Source: Alkalimarinus coralli | Lineage (GTDB): Bacteria > Pseudomonadota > Gammaproteobacteria > Pseudomonadales > Oleiphilaceae | Assembly (NCBI RefSeq): GCF_023650515.1 | Contig: NZ_CP096016.1 | Coordinates: 588,513-652,512, forward strand | DNA: 64,000 nt | Direction of reading: 5' to 3' | Shown: piece after piece, positions 48,708 to 57,732 of the stretch | Numbering within the stretch: the first letter of the stretch is position 1 | Layout of the letters: each line of letters begins with the position of its first letter | Program-made: the position numbers and the translations under genes | Notes under the pieces: generated by a model | The model's database searches: none | The model's input: the letters and a program-made list of their open reading frames with translations, nothing else | Told to the model about the DNA's origin: nothing

Positions 48708-49601
48708 ATTAAGACAATTTTTGTCCAGGGACCATATTTAGGCTACAGGCTATTGTTGGTGGCTATTCTTTCGTGTGTCCTGATATTTGTAGATAGTCGT
48801 TTTGATTACCTGGATAAGGTTCGCCATGCTTTGAGCTCCGCGTTAACGCCTATGCAATGGTTGAGTAATCTGCCAAGAGGTGTTGTTGACTGGGTGGATG
48901 AAGTGACAACTTCCAGAGAGCAGATGAGAGAAGATGTTGATGCCATGAGGGCTCGAACGTTGGTGCTGGAGCGTAAAGCTCAGAAGTTTGCTTTCATCAT
49001 GGCTGAAAACGGGCGTTTACGAGAACTGTTGAATGCCTCTGGGGTTGTCGATGAAACAGTGATTGTTGCCGAACTCATAGGCGTGAGCCCCGACCCTTTC
49101 AAACACTACGTTATGGTCAACAAGGGGCGAGCAGATGGTATTACCGTTGGCCAGGCGGTGCTGGACTCTAGCGGCTTAATCGGGCAGGTGGTTGAAGTGA
49201 GTGAGCTGGCGTGCCGCGTACTGCTGATCTCTGACAATAGCCATGCTGTTCCTGTTCAGGTCAACCGAAATGGGGTAAGAGCTATCGCATTGGGGAATGG
49301 TAGTTTCGACTTTTTGGAATTGGCCAATGTGCCTGATACAGCGGACATAAAAGAGGGCGACTTACTGGTAAGCTCTGGCTTAGGAGGGCGGTTTCCGCCA
49401 GGCTATCCGGTTGCAGAAGTGATATCTGTCCAGCACGATCCTGGCAGGCCTTTTGCTCAAGTGACCGCTCAACCCAAGGCGCAACTCAATCGCAGCCGAT
49501 TGGTGCTTATTGTCGCCAAACAGCCGGACGAGAAAAATCATAACGGTGAAACGCAAGAGCAAGGAATCTCTTCTGAGCCAGAACAGGGAGGTGAGGGTTG
49601 A
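48708..49601 (+). CDS. mreC: Rod shape-determining protein MreC, ATT start
   Basis: 297 residues if read from ATT 48708. The conserved N-terminus IKTIFVQGPYLGYRLLLVAIL lines up with E. coli MKPIFSRGPSLQIRLILAV so that ATT takes the place of the ATG. AAGGAG (48696-48701) stands six bases ahead. The frame has no ATG, GTG or TTG between its upstream stop (TAA 48684) and TTG 48753; starting there would lose 15 residues including the GPS-like motif and the first part of the membrane helix. MreC is a periplasmic scaffold with coiled coil (about residues 65-105) and beta domains (LVSSGLGGRFPPGYPVAEV). mreD follows with a TGATG overlap. Confidence 0.88.
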   Translation: MKTIFVQGPYLGYRLLLVAILSCVLIFVDSRFDYLDKVRHALSSALTPMQWLSNLPRGVVDWVDEVTTSREQMREDVDAMRARTLVLERKAQKFAFIMAENGRLRELLNASGVVDETVIVAELIGVSPDPFKHYVMVNKGRADGITVGQAVLDSSGLIGQVVEVSELACRVLLISDNSHAVPVQVNRNGVRAIALGNGSFDFLELANVPDTADIKEGDLLVSSGLGGRFPPGYPVAEVISVQHDPGRPFAQVTAQPKAQLNRSRLVLIVAKQPDEKNHNGETQEQGISSEPEQGGEG

Positions 49602-50080
49602 TGGTTACTGCCAGGGCAAGCGCTTTTTTCATATTTTTATGCTTTAGCGTTGCATTTCTGTTTAGTATTCTAGCACTGCCCAACGCCGTCTCTTATTTAC
49701 GGCCAGAGTGGGTCGCAATGGTTGTTATCTACTGGGTTATTAAAGCCCCGGCCAAGGTTGGTGTTGTGGTAGCCTGGATGTCGGGCCTGGTGCTGGATAT
49801 TCTGGAAGGGAACCTGCTCGGCGTTAACGCGCTGTCGTTGGCTGTTGTCGCCTATTTGGTGCTAACCATGCACCAGCGCATCAAACTTTTCCCTTTGGTT
49901 CAGCAGTCATTTACCGTGTTTCTGGTGGTGGGTATTCATTTGATGATCGGCCACCTGATTCGTAATGTCATTGGCGACCCCGTTTCCGGTATGGCGTATC
50001 TTATTCCGGCGCTATCAAGTGCACTTGTATGGCCCGTAGTTTATCTATTTATTGATAAGCTGGCGATGAAATTACATTAG
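49601..50080 (+). CDS. mreD: Rod shape-determining membrane protein MreD
   Basis: 159 residues with about five predicted membrane spans. Seen: FSILALPNAVSYLRPEWVAMVVIYWV and GLVLDILEGNLLGVNALSLAVVAYLVL, characteristic of MreD. ATG 49601 overlaps the mreC TGA (TGATG) behind GGGAGG. It works with MreC in the elongasome. Confidence 0.95.
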   Translation: MVTARASAFFIFLCFSVAFLFSILALPNAVSYLRPEWVAMVVIYWVIKAPAKVGVVVAWMSGLVLDILEGNLLGVNALSLAVVAYLVLTMHQRIKLFPLVQQSFTVFLVVGIHLMIGHLIRNVIGDPVSGMAYLIPALSSALVWPVVYLFIDKLAMKLH

Positions 50081-50092
50081 TCTGGAGTCGCA

Positions 50093-50722
50093 ATGAAATT
50101 GATACTGGCCTCTGCATCTCCTCGGCGTAGTGAGTTATTAACTCAGATTGGCGTTAAGTTCTTAGTTAAACCGGTTAATATTGATGAAACGCCTTTGCTG
50201 GAAGAACATGCATCAGATTACGTGGTTAGAATGGCAAAAGAGAAAGCACTTGCCTGCTACGAGATAGAAAATGCAAACCAGGCGGTGGCAATACTTGGCT
50301 CTGATACAAGTGTCATCGTTGATGGTGATATTTTGGGTAAACCAGCCGACTTTTATGAGGCGAGAGATATGCTGATGAGGTTATCTGGTCGAGAGCATCA
50401 GGTGATGACATCGGTTTGTTTGGTGGTACCTGATGCATCCCTGTCTGAGGCAAAAGGTCGTGAGCCAGAGATCTGTACCCAACTGGTAACGACGAGTGTT
50501 AAGTTTAAAGAGCTAAGCGAAGAGCAAATTCTTGCATATTGGCAATCGGGCGAACCCTGCGATAAGGCTGGTGCTTATGCAATTCAAGGGTTTGGTGCGG
50601 TATTTGTTGAGGCTATTCAGGGCAGCTATAGCGCGGTTGTAGGGCTCCCACTAGCCGAGGTTTCAGAAATGCTTGGTTCGGCGGGTATCGCTGTTTGGCA
50701 GACTACCGAGCTGGCTGGATGA
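50093..50722 (+). CDS. maf: Maf-like nucleotide pyrophosphatase (YhdE type)
   Basis: 209 residues. Maf proteins hydrolyse dTTP, UTP and modified nucleotides to monophosphates. Seen: LILASASPRRSELL, VNIDETP, VAILGSDTSVIVDGDILGKP, SGREHQVMTSV, CDKAGAYAIQGFGA, YSAVVGLPL. E. coli has this gene (yhdE) between mreD and rng, as here. It lies 12 bases after mreD. Confidence 0.95.
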   Translation: MKLILASASPRRSELLTQIGVKFLVKPVNIDETPLLEEHASDYVVRMAKEKALACYEIENANQAVAILGSDTSVIVDGDILGKPADFYEARDMLMRLSGREHQVMTSVCLVVPDASLSEAKGREPEICTQLVTTSVKFKELSEEQILAYWQSGEPCDKAGAYAIQGFGAVFVEAIQGSYSAVVGLPLAEVSEMLGSAGIAVWQTTELAG

Positions 50723-50765
50723 GTTTGTCTGGCGCGTATGATAAGAATAGGGTGGATAATTAAAT

Positions 50766-52250
50766 ATGACGGAAGAGATTCTTATTAATGTCACTCCGGT
50801 AGAGACCCGGGTAGCGCTGGTTGAAAATGGTATGCTGCAAGAAGTCTATATTGAGCGTACCGGAAGAAGAGGTATTGTAGGAAATATATATAAGGGTAAA
50901 GTCGTAAGGGTCTTGCCCGGAATGGAGGCCGCTTTCGTTGAAATTGGCCTGGAGCGCGCAGCGTTTATACATGCGTCTGATATTGTTCGCTCCGATAACA
51001 AAGACGATAGCAATGGAGGTAGTCAGGGGAGACCCGTTCCTGATATAAGCTCACTGTTAAGGGAGGGGCAGTCGCTGGTTGTGCAGGTGACCAAAGACCC
51101 CATTGGGACGAAGGGCGCTCGATTAACAACCCAGCTATCAATCCCTTCTCGATATTTGGTTTACATGCCCGGCACTGATCATGTTGGTATCTCTCAACGA
51201 ATAGAGGATGAAGAAGAGCGAGAGCGGTTAAAAAATCTGGTCGAGAGTTATCGCGAGGAAAGCGATGCTCCGCTGGCCGGATATATTATTAGAACTGTTA
51301 CGGATGGCGCAGGTGAAGATGAGCTCAAGTCTGATATTAAGTTTCTAGAGCGGCTCTGGGTTTCGGTTGAAGACAAAATCAAAAAGGCCAAAGTTCCTGC
51401 GGTTATCTATCAAGACCTCCCACTGTGTATCAGGACGATCAGAGATCTGGTAAGGCCTGCAACGGAGAAAATTAGAATTGACTCAAAAGAGAGCTTTCAG
51501 CGAGTCAAATCGTTTTCAGAAGAGTTCCTGATTGATGTGACGGATCGGTTGGAGTATTACCCGGGTGAGCGGCCTGTTTTCGATCTTTATGGGGTCGAAG
51601 ATGAAATTCAAAAGGCGCTTGGACGCAAAGTACAGTTAAAATCTGGCGGCTACCTGATTATCGATCAGACCGAAGCCATGACGACCATAGATGTAAATAC
51701 CGGCGGGTTTGTTGGTCACAGAAACCTTGAAGAGACGATATTTAAAACCAATCTTGAAGCTGCCAGAGCGATTAGCAGGCAGTTGAGGCTCAGGAACCTT
51801 GGCGGAATTATAATCCTTGATTTTATAGATATGGAAGACCCCGAACATCAGCGCTCGGTGCTTCGAATGCTGGAAAAGATGTTGGAGAGGGATCACGCCA
51901 AGACTAAACTGAGCTGCGTCTCCGAGCTTGGGTTGGTAGAAATGACTCGTAAGCGAACAACCGAAAGCTTGGGACAGGCACTTTGTGAGCCATGTAATGT
52001 TTGTGATGGTAGTGGGTATATAAAAACCTCTGAAACAGTATGCTATGAAATATTGCGGGAAATTTTGCGCATTAATCGGGCGTATGATGCGACGGGCTAT
52101 TTAGTCATGGCCTCTCAAGGCGTCATCGACCGTCTGCTCGATGAAGAGTCTGATAATGTGGCAGACCTTGAGACGTTTATCGGGAAGAGCATAAAGTTTC
52201 AGGTTGAAGTGATGTATAGCCAAATTCAGTATGATGTGGTGTTAATCTAG
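50766..52250 (+). CDS. rng: Ribonuclease G
   Basis: 494 residues, endoribonuclease related to RNase E; matures the 5' end of 16S rRNA and cuts some mRNAs. Order: S1 domain (IYKGKVVRVLPGMEAAFVEIGLERAAFIH), 5' sensor/RNase H and DNase I-like core with metal Asp in TTIDVNTGGFVG and IILDFIDM, and Zn-link CEPCNVCDGSG. Full E. coli length (489). In mre-maf-rng order. Confidence 0.97.
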   Translation: MTEEILINVTPVETRVALVENGMLQEVYIERTGRRGIVGNIYKGKVVRVLPGMEAAFVEIGLERAAFIHASDIVRSDNKDDSNGGSQGRPVPDISSLLREGQSLVVQVTKDPIGTKGARLTTQLSIPSRYLVYMPGTDHVGISQRIEDEEERERLKNLVESYREESDAPLAGYIIRTVTDGAGEDELKSDIKFLERLWVSVEDKIKKAKVPAVIYQDLPLCIRTIRDLVRPATEKIRIDSKESFQRVKSFSEEFLIDVTDRLEYYPGERPVFDLYGVEDEIQKALGRKVQLKSGGYLIIDQTEAMTTIDVNTGGFVGHRNLEETIFKTNLEAARAISRQLRLRNLGGIIILDFIDMEDPEHQRSVLRMLEKMLERDHAKTKLSCVSELGLVEMTRKRTTESLGQALCEPCNVCDGSGYIKTSETVCYEILREILRINRAYDATGYLVMASQGVIDRLLDEESDNVADLETFIGKSIKFQVEVMYSQIQYDVVLI

Positions 52251-52346
52251 CTCGGTGTGGTGGCATATTGCAACTGATACGGGGTTGATTCTTAAAGCAG
52301 GCATTATTGCAAGGGAGACCAGTTACTTGGCTGGTTGTAGGTAAGT

Positions 52347-55300
52347 TTGTATCCGTTGATAGTTAGGTCTTTTCGTCTGGTTCGGTTTCTAGCGCTGCTT
52401 CTGTTGGTGCTTGTCGCTGTTTATATGGCTGTTGGAAGGCAGTTCTTTCCGTTTGTTAATTCGTATAAGGGGGAGCTGGAAGCGGTTCTTTCCGAGCAAC
52501 TGGGTGTTCCTGTCAATATTGGCTCTATCGAAGGTAGCTGGCGATGGCTTGACCCTGTGCTGGTTGTCTCCGATATAGAGCTGACAGGCAGTCATCGGCT
52601 GGTTGATGCTCCTCCTCTCCAGGTAAATTCTTTTTATATTCACCTCTCAGTCGTTCAAAGTATATTAAAACGTAAATTGCAATTTCAGGCGATAGAGGCT
52701 GATGGTATTACGCTTCCGTTATTTCAGAATGAAAATGGTGGGTGGCAGATCCCTGGCCTGCCAGGCAATAGCAGTGGTGCAGGGACTGATTTCAACTCAG
52801 TTCTTTCGGTGCTTGAGCAACCTAGTTTGCTGGTTTCAAATATTGATGTGAGGCTATTGAACTCTATAGGAGTTAAGAGCACCTGGAATATCCCTCGCGC
52901 AATCATGGCCTATGATGGAACTGCATTTAGCGCCAGCGGCGAGATATTGGATACCAACGCAGAAGTGCCATTTGCTCGTTTCTCTGCAAAAGGTGCTGGC
53001 TGGGTTCTTTCGAATGACTTTACTGGGAAGTTATATCTGGATTGGTCGTCCGGCCCTCTTGTTAATGAATATTTGGGGGCTTACCAGTGGCAAGGTATTC
53101 ACCTCGATAAAATTGATGCGGCCGGCAGGTTATGGCTTGATATCCTCAAAGGCGAGGTTATTTCATTCCAAGGTGAAGTTGATGTTAGCTCGCTGCAGTG
53201 GGAGGGGAGTAATGGGGTTGTACCGCCGATAAAAAATATAAAAGCGGATCTGTTTTGGAGCAAGCTGGGTGGAAATAGCGTTTTATCTGTTTATGACCTT
53301 TCGATGGAGTGGTTAGACCATCATTGGTCGCCAGCGGATTATTCCGTTTATCTTTCCGATGGACAGATTAACATTAGCGCCCAATCTATCAATGTGTCGA
53401 TGCTAACTGAGTTGTTGCTGGCTTCAGAAGTTCTGCCGCAAGCAGGGCAGCAAGAGTTGGCTGCTTATCACCCGGCAGGGCATCTGATTAATGCAGAGCT
53501 TATGATACCGCTGAGTCAGGATGAGCCGACAGCCGATAGTGAGCCCCAGCCTCTGTTTCAGTTGGCTGCCGAAGCTAAGGAGCTTTCAGCTTTAGCGGTC
53601 GGGGGAGCGCCGGCAGTATCAGGAGTAACGGGGTATGTGTCAGTTAATGATCGACAAGGCACGGTTATAGTTGATAGCGACAGTTTTAATATGTCGTTTC
53701 CGAACTTATTTTTAGATGGATGGTCATTTGAAAAGAGTCAGGTGATTGTCAATTGGGATATAACCGAACAGAGTGATGTTTATGTTTACTCTCAGGGGAT
53801 CAACCTATATCTGACTAAAGATAGTCTGGTCTTCGGCGAGTTCTCGTTATTACTGTCTGACACCGAGGAAGATATCTTATCTCTAAAGGTTGGTCTAAAT
53901 GACCTTGATGCACCAAGGACGTATCAATTGGTGCCCTACCATGCGGTTGGAAAAGGTGTTTATGATTGGCTTAAATCATCCATTAAAGGCGGCGTTGTTG
54001 AAAGCGGGCTCTATGTTGGGTATGGCTCTATTGAGGATGATGCTCCAGAGAATAGTTTTACTTCTTCTATGGTTTTTAACACCCAGGATGCACGGCTGCT
54101 ATTTGACCCCAATTGGCCATGGCTGGAAGGGTTGGACAGCAAAATTTTCTTGCAAAACGGATATTTAAATATTGATGCGCCTAAAGTCAGCTTCAGAGGA
54201 ACCCCGTTAGCAGGAACGCAGGTCGAAATGCGGCCAGACAGAGGAGGGGAAGGAGATTCCACTCAAGGTTCATGGTTGAATGTTACGACAAGACTAAAGG
54301 CTGCTGAAAATGAACTTAGCTATTGGCTTAATGATTCACCTGTTAGCGAATACACACAGGGTGTGTCCAGCCAGCTGCGGCTCACAGGCGAGTTTGATGT
54401 GGAGGTCATGTTAGGTATTCCACTACACGACTTCGAATTAGGCGTGAATTATGATCTTGCGATTAGCGCAAAGAACAGTGAAATTACACATCGGCCGTCT
54501 AACTTGCTTTTCAGAAATATAAACGGCTTGGTGTCTCTGTCAAACGAAGACGGACTTAACGGCAGCTCGCTCTCGTTGGATGTAATGGGGTTTCCTGCGC
54601 TTTTAGACATATCCTCGAATGTCTCGCCCGGTGAAATGGATACCCATCTGTTTCTAACGGGGGATATGAGCGTAGAGGCGCTTGTTGAGGCGTTTGATCT
54701 GGAGCAATCACTGCCGGTGTCGGGCCGTTCGTCTTATACCGCCTCCCTAGCGCTATCGAGCGATGATAAAAAGAACCCTTTATTTACGCTAAGCAGTTCG
54801 TTGTCAGGAATCGATATAGCGCTGCCATCGCCGTTGAATAAGAATGCCAATGCAACGGCACCTCTTACGGTTCAAATGGAGGTCGCAGATGACCTGCTTG
54901 AGCTGGATGCAACCTTAAGCAGAATGGCTAGTTTAAAAGCGGAATTTAAAGATGGGACGTTTAAAAAAGGGCACGCGTTTATTGGTGATGCCCTGCCTGA
55001 TGCTCTGCCTGATGAGTTAACCGTAGATGGTTTTGTAATAACCGGGGTTTTGAAGCAGCTTGTTGTAGAGCCATGGTTGGACTACCTGCAAGGTGAGGCG
55101 GATCAGAACTCTAATGATATTCTCCGAAACGTCAATCTCAAGGTTGATAGCGTTAACTTCTATGAGCAACTTTTTAACTCTGTTGATGTCAATATACAGC
55201 GAGAGGGTGATGCCTGGAGTGTCCTGCTAGAAGGGGATGATGTCGAAGGTATCATTAAACTGCCGGAAGCAAAAAAACCGACGATCAAACTCAAAAGCAT

Positions 55301-56225
55301 ACAGCTGTCTACTGCTAAAGGAGATGAGGGTGAGAGCAGGCTCTCTCCTTTTGATATTCCTGAAATGATCTTGCACGTCGATGACCTGGTTGTTGATGGT
55401 GTAGGCTATGGACAGTGGTCTACAGATTTATTCCATCAAGAAAATGGTTTGGTCGCAAAAAATGTCAGAGGGGCAGTAGCAGGCACTCAGTTCCAAGGTC
55501 GCCTTAGCTGGTTGCGAGATCAGTATGATATTGATACTACCATTGTCACGGCAACAGTGAATGGAGCAGATATTGCTGCTTTATCAAAAGCGCTAAGCAA
55601 GCAAGAGTCGTTAACCAGTAAACAATTCTCTTCCGAAGTGTCTATTGTATGGACGGGAGGGCCAACAGATTTTAAGCTGGATGACCTGTCCGGGCGAATT
55701 GTTGTGATGCTTGAAGATGGGACATTACTGGATACACAGAGCGCAACAGAAGCATTCAAAGTATTTGGTATACTCAATGCTGAAGCGATTAAGCGGAGGC
55801 TAAGCTTAGACTTTTCCGACCTGTACCAAAAAGGCCTGGGTTATGACCGGATTGAAGGCGTTGCCCGAATGGATAAAGGTACTTTGACACTGGAACAGCC
55901 TTTGGCAATGCAGGGGCCATCCAGTGCTTACAAGTTTACAGGGTCAGCTAACCTGAAAGACGAAACGCTGGATATGGATATGGTGGTTGTACTGCCTTTA
56001 ACCAAGAATTTGCCTCTGGCGGCGCTCTTCCTGGGGGCTCCTCAAATTGGCGGTGCCGTTTGGGTGATTGATAAACTACTCGGGGAGCCATTGAGTAAGC
56101 TGACCAGCGCAACGTATGAAATGACTGGCAGTTGGGATAATCCTGATATTAAGCTAAAAAATGTGTTTGATCGCACAGAAAGCTTTAAGGGAGTTCCCCC
56201 TAGTCAAAAGAGGAGGGAGGAGTAA
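52347..56225 (+). CDS. yhdP: AsmA-like bridge protein YhdP
   Basis: 1292 residues. One N-terminal membrane helix (about 13-32), a long periplasmic DUF3971/AsmA-type beta domain, and an AsmA_2 end (MDMVVVLPLTKNLPLAALFLGAPQIGGAVWVIDKLLGEPLSK). YhdP, with TamB and YdbH, moves phospholipids to the outer membrane. Start TTG 52347 (MYPLIVRSFRL) behind TAGGTAAG is the best found; the next Met is 26 residues on and would cut the membrane helix. It closes the mre-rng run. Confidence 0.93.
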   Translation: MYPLIVRSFRLVRFLALLLLVLVAVYMAVGRQFFPFVNSYKGELEAVLSEQLGVPVNIGSIEGSWRWLDPVLVVSDIELTGSHRLVDAPPLQVNSFYIHLSVVQSILKRKLQFQAIEADGITLPLFQNENGGWQIPGLPGNSSGAGTDFNSVLSVLEQPSLLVSNIDVRLLNSIGVKSTWNIPRAIMAYDGTAFSASGEILDTNAEVPFARFSAKGAGWVLSNDFTGKLYLDWSSGPLVNEYLGAYQWQGIHLDKIDAAGRLWLDILKGEVISFQGEVDVSSLQWEGSNGVVPPIKNIKADLFWSKLGGNSVLSVYDLSMEWLDHHWSPADYSVYLSDGQINISAQSINVSMLTELLLASEVLPQAGQQELAAYHPAGHLINAELMIPLSQDEPTADSEPQPLFQLAAEAKELSALAVGGAPAVSGVTGYVSVNDRQGTVIVDSDSFNMSFPNLFLDGWSFEKSQVIVNWDITEQSDVYVYSQGINLYLTKDSLVFGEFSLLLSDTEEDILSLKVGLNDLDAPRTYQLVPYHAVGKGVYDWLKSSIKGGVVESGLYVGYGSIEDDAPENSFTSSMVFNTQDARLLFDPNWPWLEGLDSKIFLQNGYLNIDAPKVSFRGTPLAGTQVEMRPDRGGEGDSTQGSWLNVTTRLKAAENELSYWLNDSPVSEYTQGVSSQLRLTGEFDVEVMLGIPLHDFELGVNYDLAISAKNSEITHRPSNLLFRNINGLVSLSNEDGLNGSSLSLDVMGFPALLDISSNVSPGEMDTHLFLTGDMSVEALVEAFDLEQSLPVSGRSSYTASLALSSDDKKNPLFTLSSSLSGIDIALPSPLNKNANATAPLTVQMEVADDLLELDATLSRMASLKAEFKDGTFKKGHAFIGDALPDALPDELTVDGFVITGVLKQLVVEPWLDYLQGEADQNSNDILRNVNLKVDSVNFYEQLFNSVDVNIQREGDAWSVLLEGDDVEGIIKLPEAKKPTIKLKSIQLSTAKGDEGESRLSPFDIPEMILHVDDLVVDGVGYGQWSTDLFHQENGLVAKNVRGAVAGTQFQGRLSWLRDQYDIDTTIVTATVNGADIAALSKALSKQESLTSKQFSSEVSIVWTGGPTDFKLDDLSGRIVVMLEDGTLLDTQSATEAFKVFGILNAEAIKRRLSLDFSDLYQKGLGYDRIEGVARMDKGTLTLEQPLAMQGPSSAYKFTGSANLKDETLDMDMVVVLPLTKNLPLAALFLGAPQIGGAVWVIDKLLGEPLSKLTSATYEMTGSWDNPDIKLKNVFDRTESFKGVPPSQKRREE

Positions 56226-56229
56226 CATA

Positions 56230-57096
56230 ATGGGTAGTAATAAAGTGTCTTCGCTCTGTCGTGTTGCCGCAATTCAAATGAATAGTAGCGACAGTAAGCA
56301 GCACAATTTGAGCATGGTAGAAAAGCTGGTTACTGACGCTGTTGCGAACCACCACGCGAAATTAGTCCTGCTGCCTGAAAATTTTGCGCTTTTTGATGGT
56401 GCGGTTGCGCAGGCGTTTGGGCGAGATGAGGCAACTGCCTTGGGCGAGGTAAGAGCGTTTATTTCATCATTGGCGGCATCGTTAAAGGTATGGATTATTG
56501 CAGGTTCGACACCATGTTCTCAAAGGCGTGATGGCTCCGAGGTTGAGAGCAGGGTTCGGTCAGCGTGCTGGGTGTACGATGAAAATGGGCAGGAAATTAG
56601 TCGCTATGACAAAATTCACCTGTTTGATGTTGATGTTGGAGATAGTTACGGCTCTTATCGAGAATCTGAGCAGTTTGAGCCAGGCACGGCTTCTGTTGTC
56701 GTTAAGAGCCCAGCCGGAATGATTGGTTTATCGATCTGTTATGATCTAAGGTTTCCTGAACTCTATGATCGACTGGCCAAAGAAGGTGCCCAGATTTTGA
56801 CAGTGCCTGCTGCATTTACCTATAAGACAGGGCAAGCTCATTGGGAAGTGCTATTAAGAGCGCGGGCTATCGAGAACCAGTGTTATGTTATCGCAGCAAA
56901 CCAGAGTGGGGAGCACTCTAAAGGACGTGAAACCTGGGGGCATTCGATGATCATTGACCCTTGGGGGAACGTTATCGCCTGTGCTGATAAGGGTGAGGGG
57001 GTGATTAGTGCTGATATTGATTTGGCGTACGTAGCAGAATTAAGGTCTGCGATGCCGGTCTTCTCCCACAAAAGGGTTCAGTCACTGACCGATTGA
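56230..57096 (+). CDS. Carbon-nitrogen hydrolase (nitrilase superfamily, Nit1/YbeM-like)
   Basis: 288 residues. Catalytic triad seen: Glu in LVLLPENF, Lys in YDKIHLFDVD, Cys in GLSICYDLRFPELY. This Nit1 branch hydrolyses deaminated glutathione. ATG 56230 follows GGAGGGAGGAG; a longer in-frame start at 56161 lies inside yhdP and is rejected. In Pseudomonas this gene sits between yhdP and tldD; here tldD is missing. Confidence 0.92.
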   Translation: MGSNKVSSLCRVAAIQMNSSDSKQHNLSMVEKLVTDAVANHHAKLVLLPENFALFDGAVAQAFGRDEATALGEVRAFISSLAASLKVWIIAGSTPCSQRRDGSEVESRVRSACWVYDENGQEISRYDKIHLFDVDVGDSYGSYRESEQFEPGTASVVVKSPAGMIGLSICYDLRFPELYDRLAKEGAQILTVPAAFTYKTGQAHWEVLLRARAIENQCYVIAANQSGEHSKGRETWGHSMIIDPWGNVIACADKGEGVISADIDLAYVAELRSAMPVFSHKRVQSLTD

Positions 57097-57105
57097 TCAG
57101 GCGAT

Positions 57106-57151
57106 TAGCCTCTTATCTTGGTGTGTTACACTTTAGTGGCTTAAGAGGCTA
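57106..57151. terminator. 10-bp dyad between convergent nit and darP
   Basis: TAGCCTCTTA (57106-57115) pairs perfectly with TAAGAGGCTA (57142-57151) across a 26-base loop that itself holds GTGT-GTT-ACAC. It likely ends transcription from both sides, though T runs are short. Confidence 0.5.
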
Positions 57152-57162
57152 GTACTCAGACT

Positions 57163-57696
57163 TTAAGGGGTTGTTTCATTATCCATATCATCAATTGTTC
57201 TTAAGTATCTGAACAACTTCTTTGATGCGCCGGTATTTTTCTCATTTTTTAAGTCTTTCTTCGCATTACGAACCAGTTGTCGTAAGTGTTGTATATCGGC
57301 GTTAGGGTTGTCATGGATATATTCAGACAGGGTCTCGTTACCACCCTCAATAAGCCGGTCTCTCCACCGCTCTAGCGAGTGAAGTGCTTGGGCAAAAGCT
57401 TTGCTGCTAGCATCAAAAAGATCCACTGCATTCTGAATGGCTTCTGCATCTTCAGCGCGCATTAATTTGCCGATGTATTGCATATGCCTTCTGGTAGCTT
57501 CTCGTTGAGTAATTCGTTGAGACTCATCTATCGCCTTTCTAAGCGTTTCGCTCATGGGGACTTTTTCAAGTTGATTGGGCTTGAGTTCGGTTAGACGTTT
57601 CCCTAGAGCCTGAAGCTTATGCATGTCTCGTTTGATGGAGGTTTTACTTACAATATTTTCTTCATCAAACTCTTCAGGTAGATCAAAATCGGTCAT
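57163..57696 (-). CDS. darP: Ribosome assembly factor DarP (YjgA)
   Basis: 177 residues, DUF615. It binds 50S precursors late in assembly. Seen: SKTSIKRDMHKLQALGKRLTEL, REATRRHMQYIGKLMR, RDRLIEGGNETLSEYI, RQLVRNAKKDLKNE. Full family length. On the minus strand 36 bases downstream of mgtE, so possibly cotranscribed. Confidence 0.93.
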   Translation of the reverse strand: MTDFDLPEEFDEENIVSKTSIKRDMHKLQALGKRLTELKPNQLEKVPMSETLRKAIDESQRITQREATRRHMQYIGKLMRAEDAEAIQNAVDLFDASSKAFAQALHSLERWRDRLIEGGNETLSEYIHDNPNADIQHLRQLVRNAKKDLKNEKNTGASKKLFRYLRTIDDMDNETTP

Positions 57697-57732
57697 CTGG
57701 CTATTTCCTGCGGATGCGCTTAAAGGGGGTTA

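Noticed and set aside
56161..56229. Upstream in-frame start for the nitrilase
   Set aside because: It overlaps the yhdP end, while a very strong ribosome site precedes ATG 56230.
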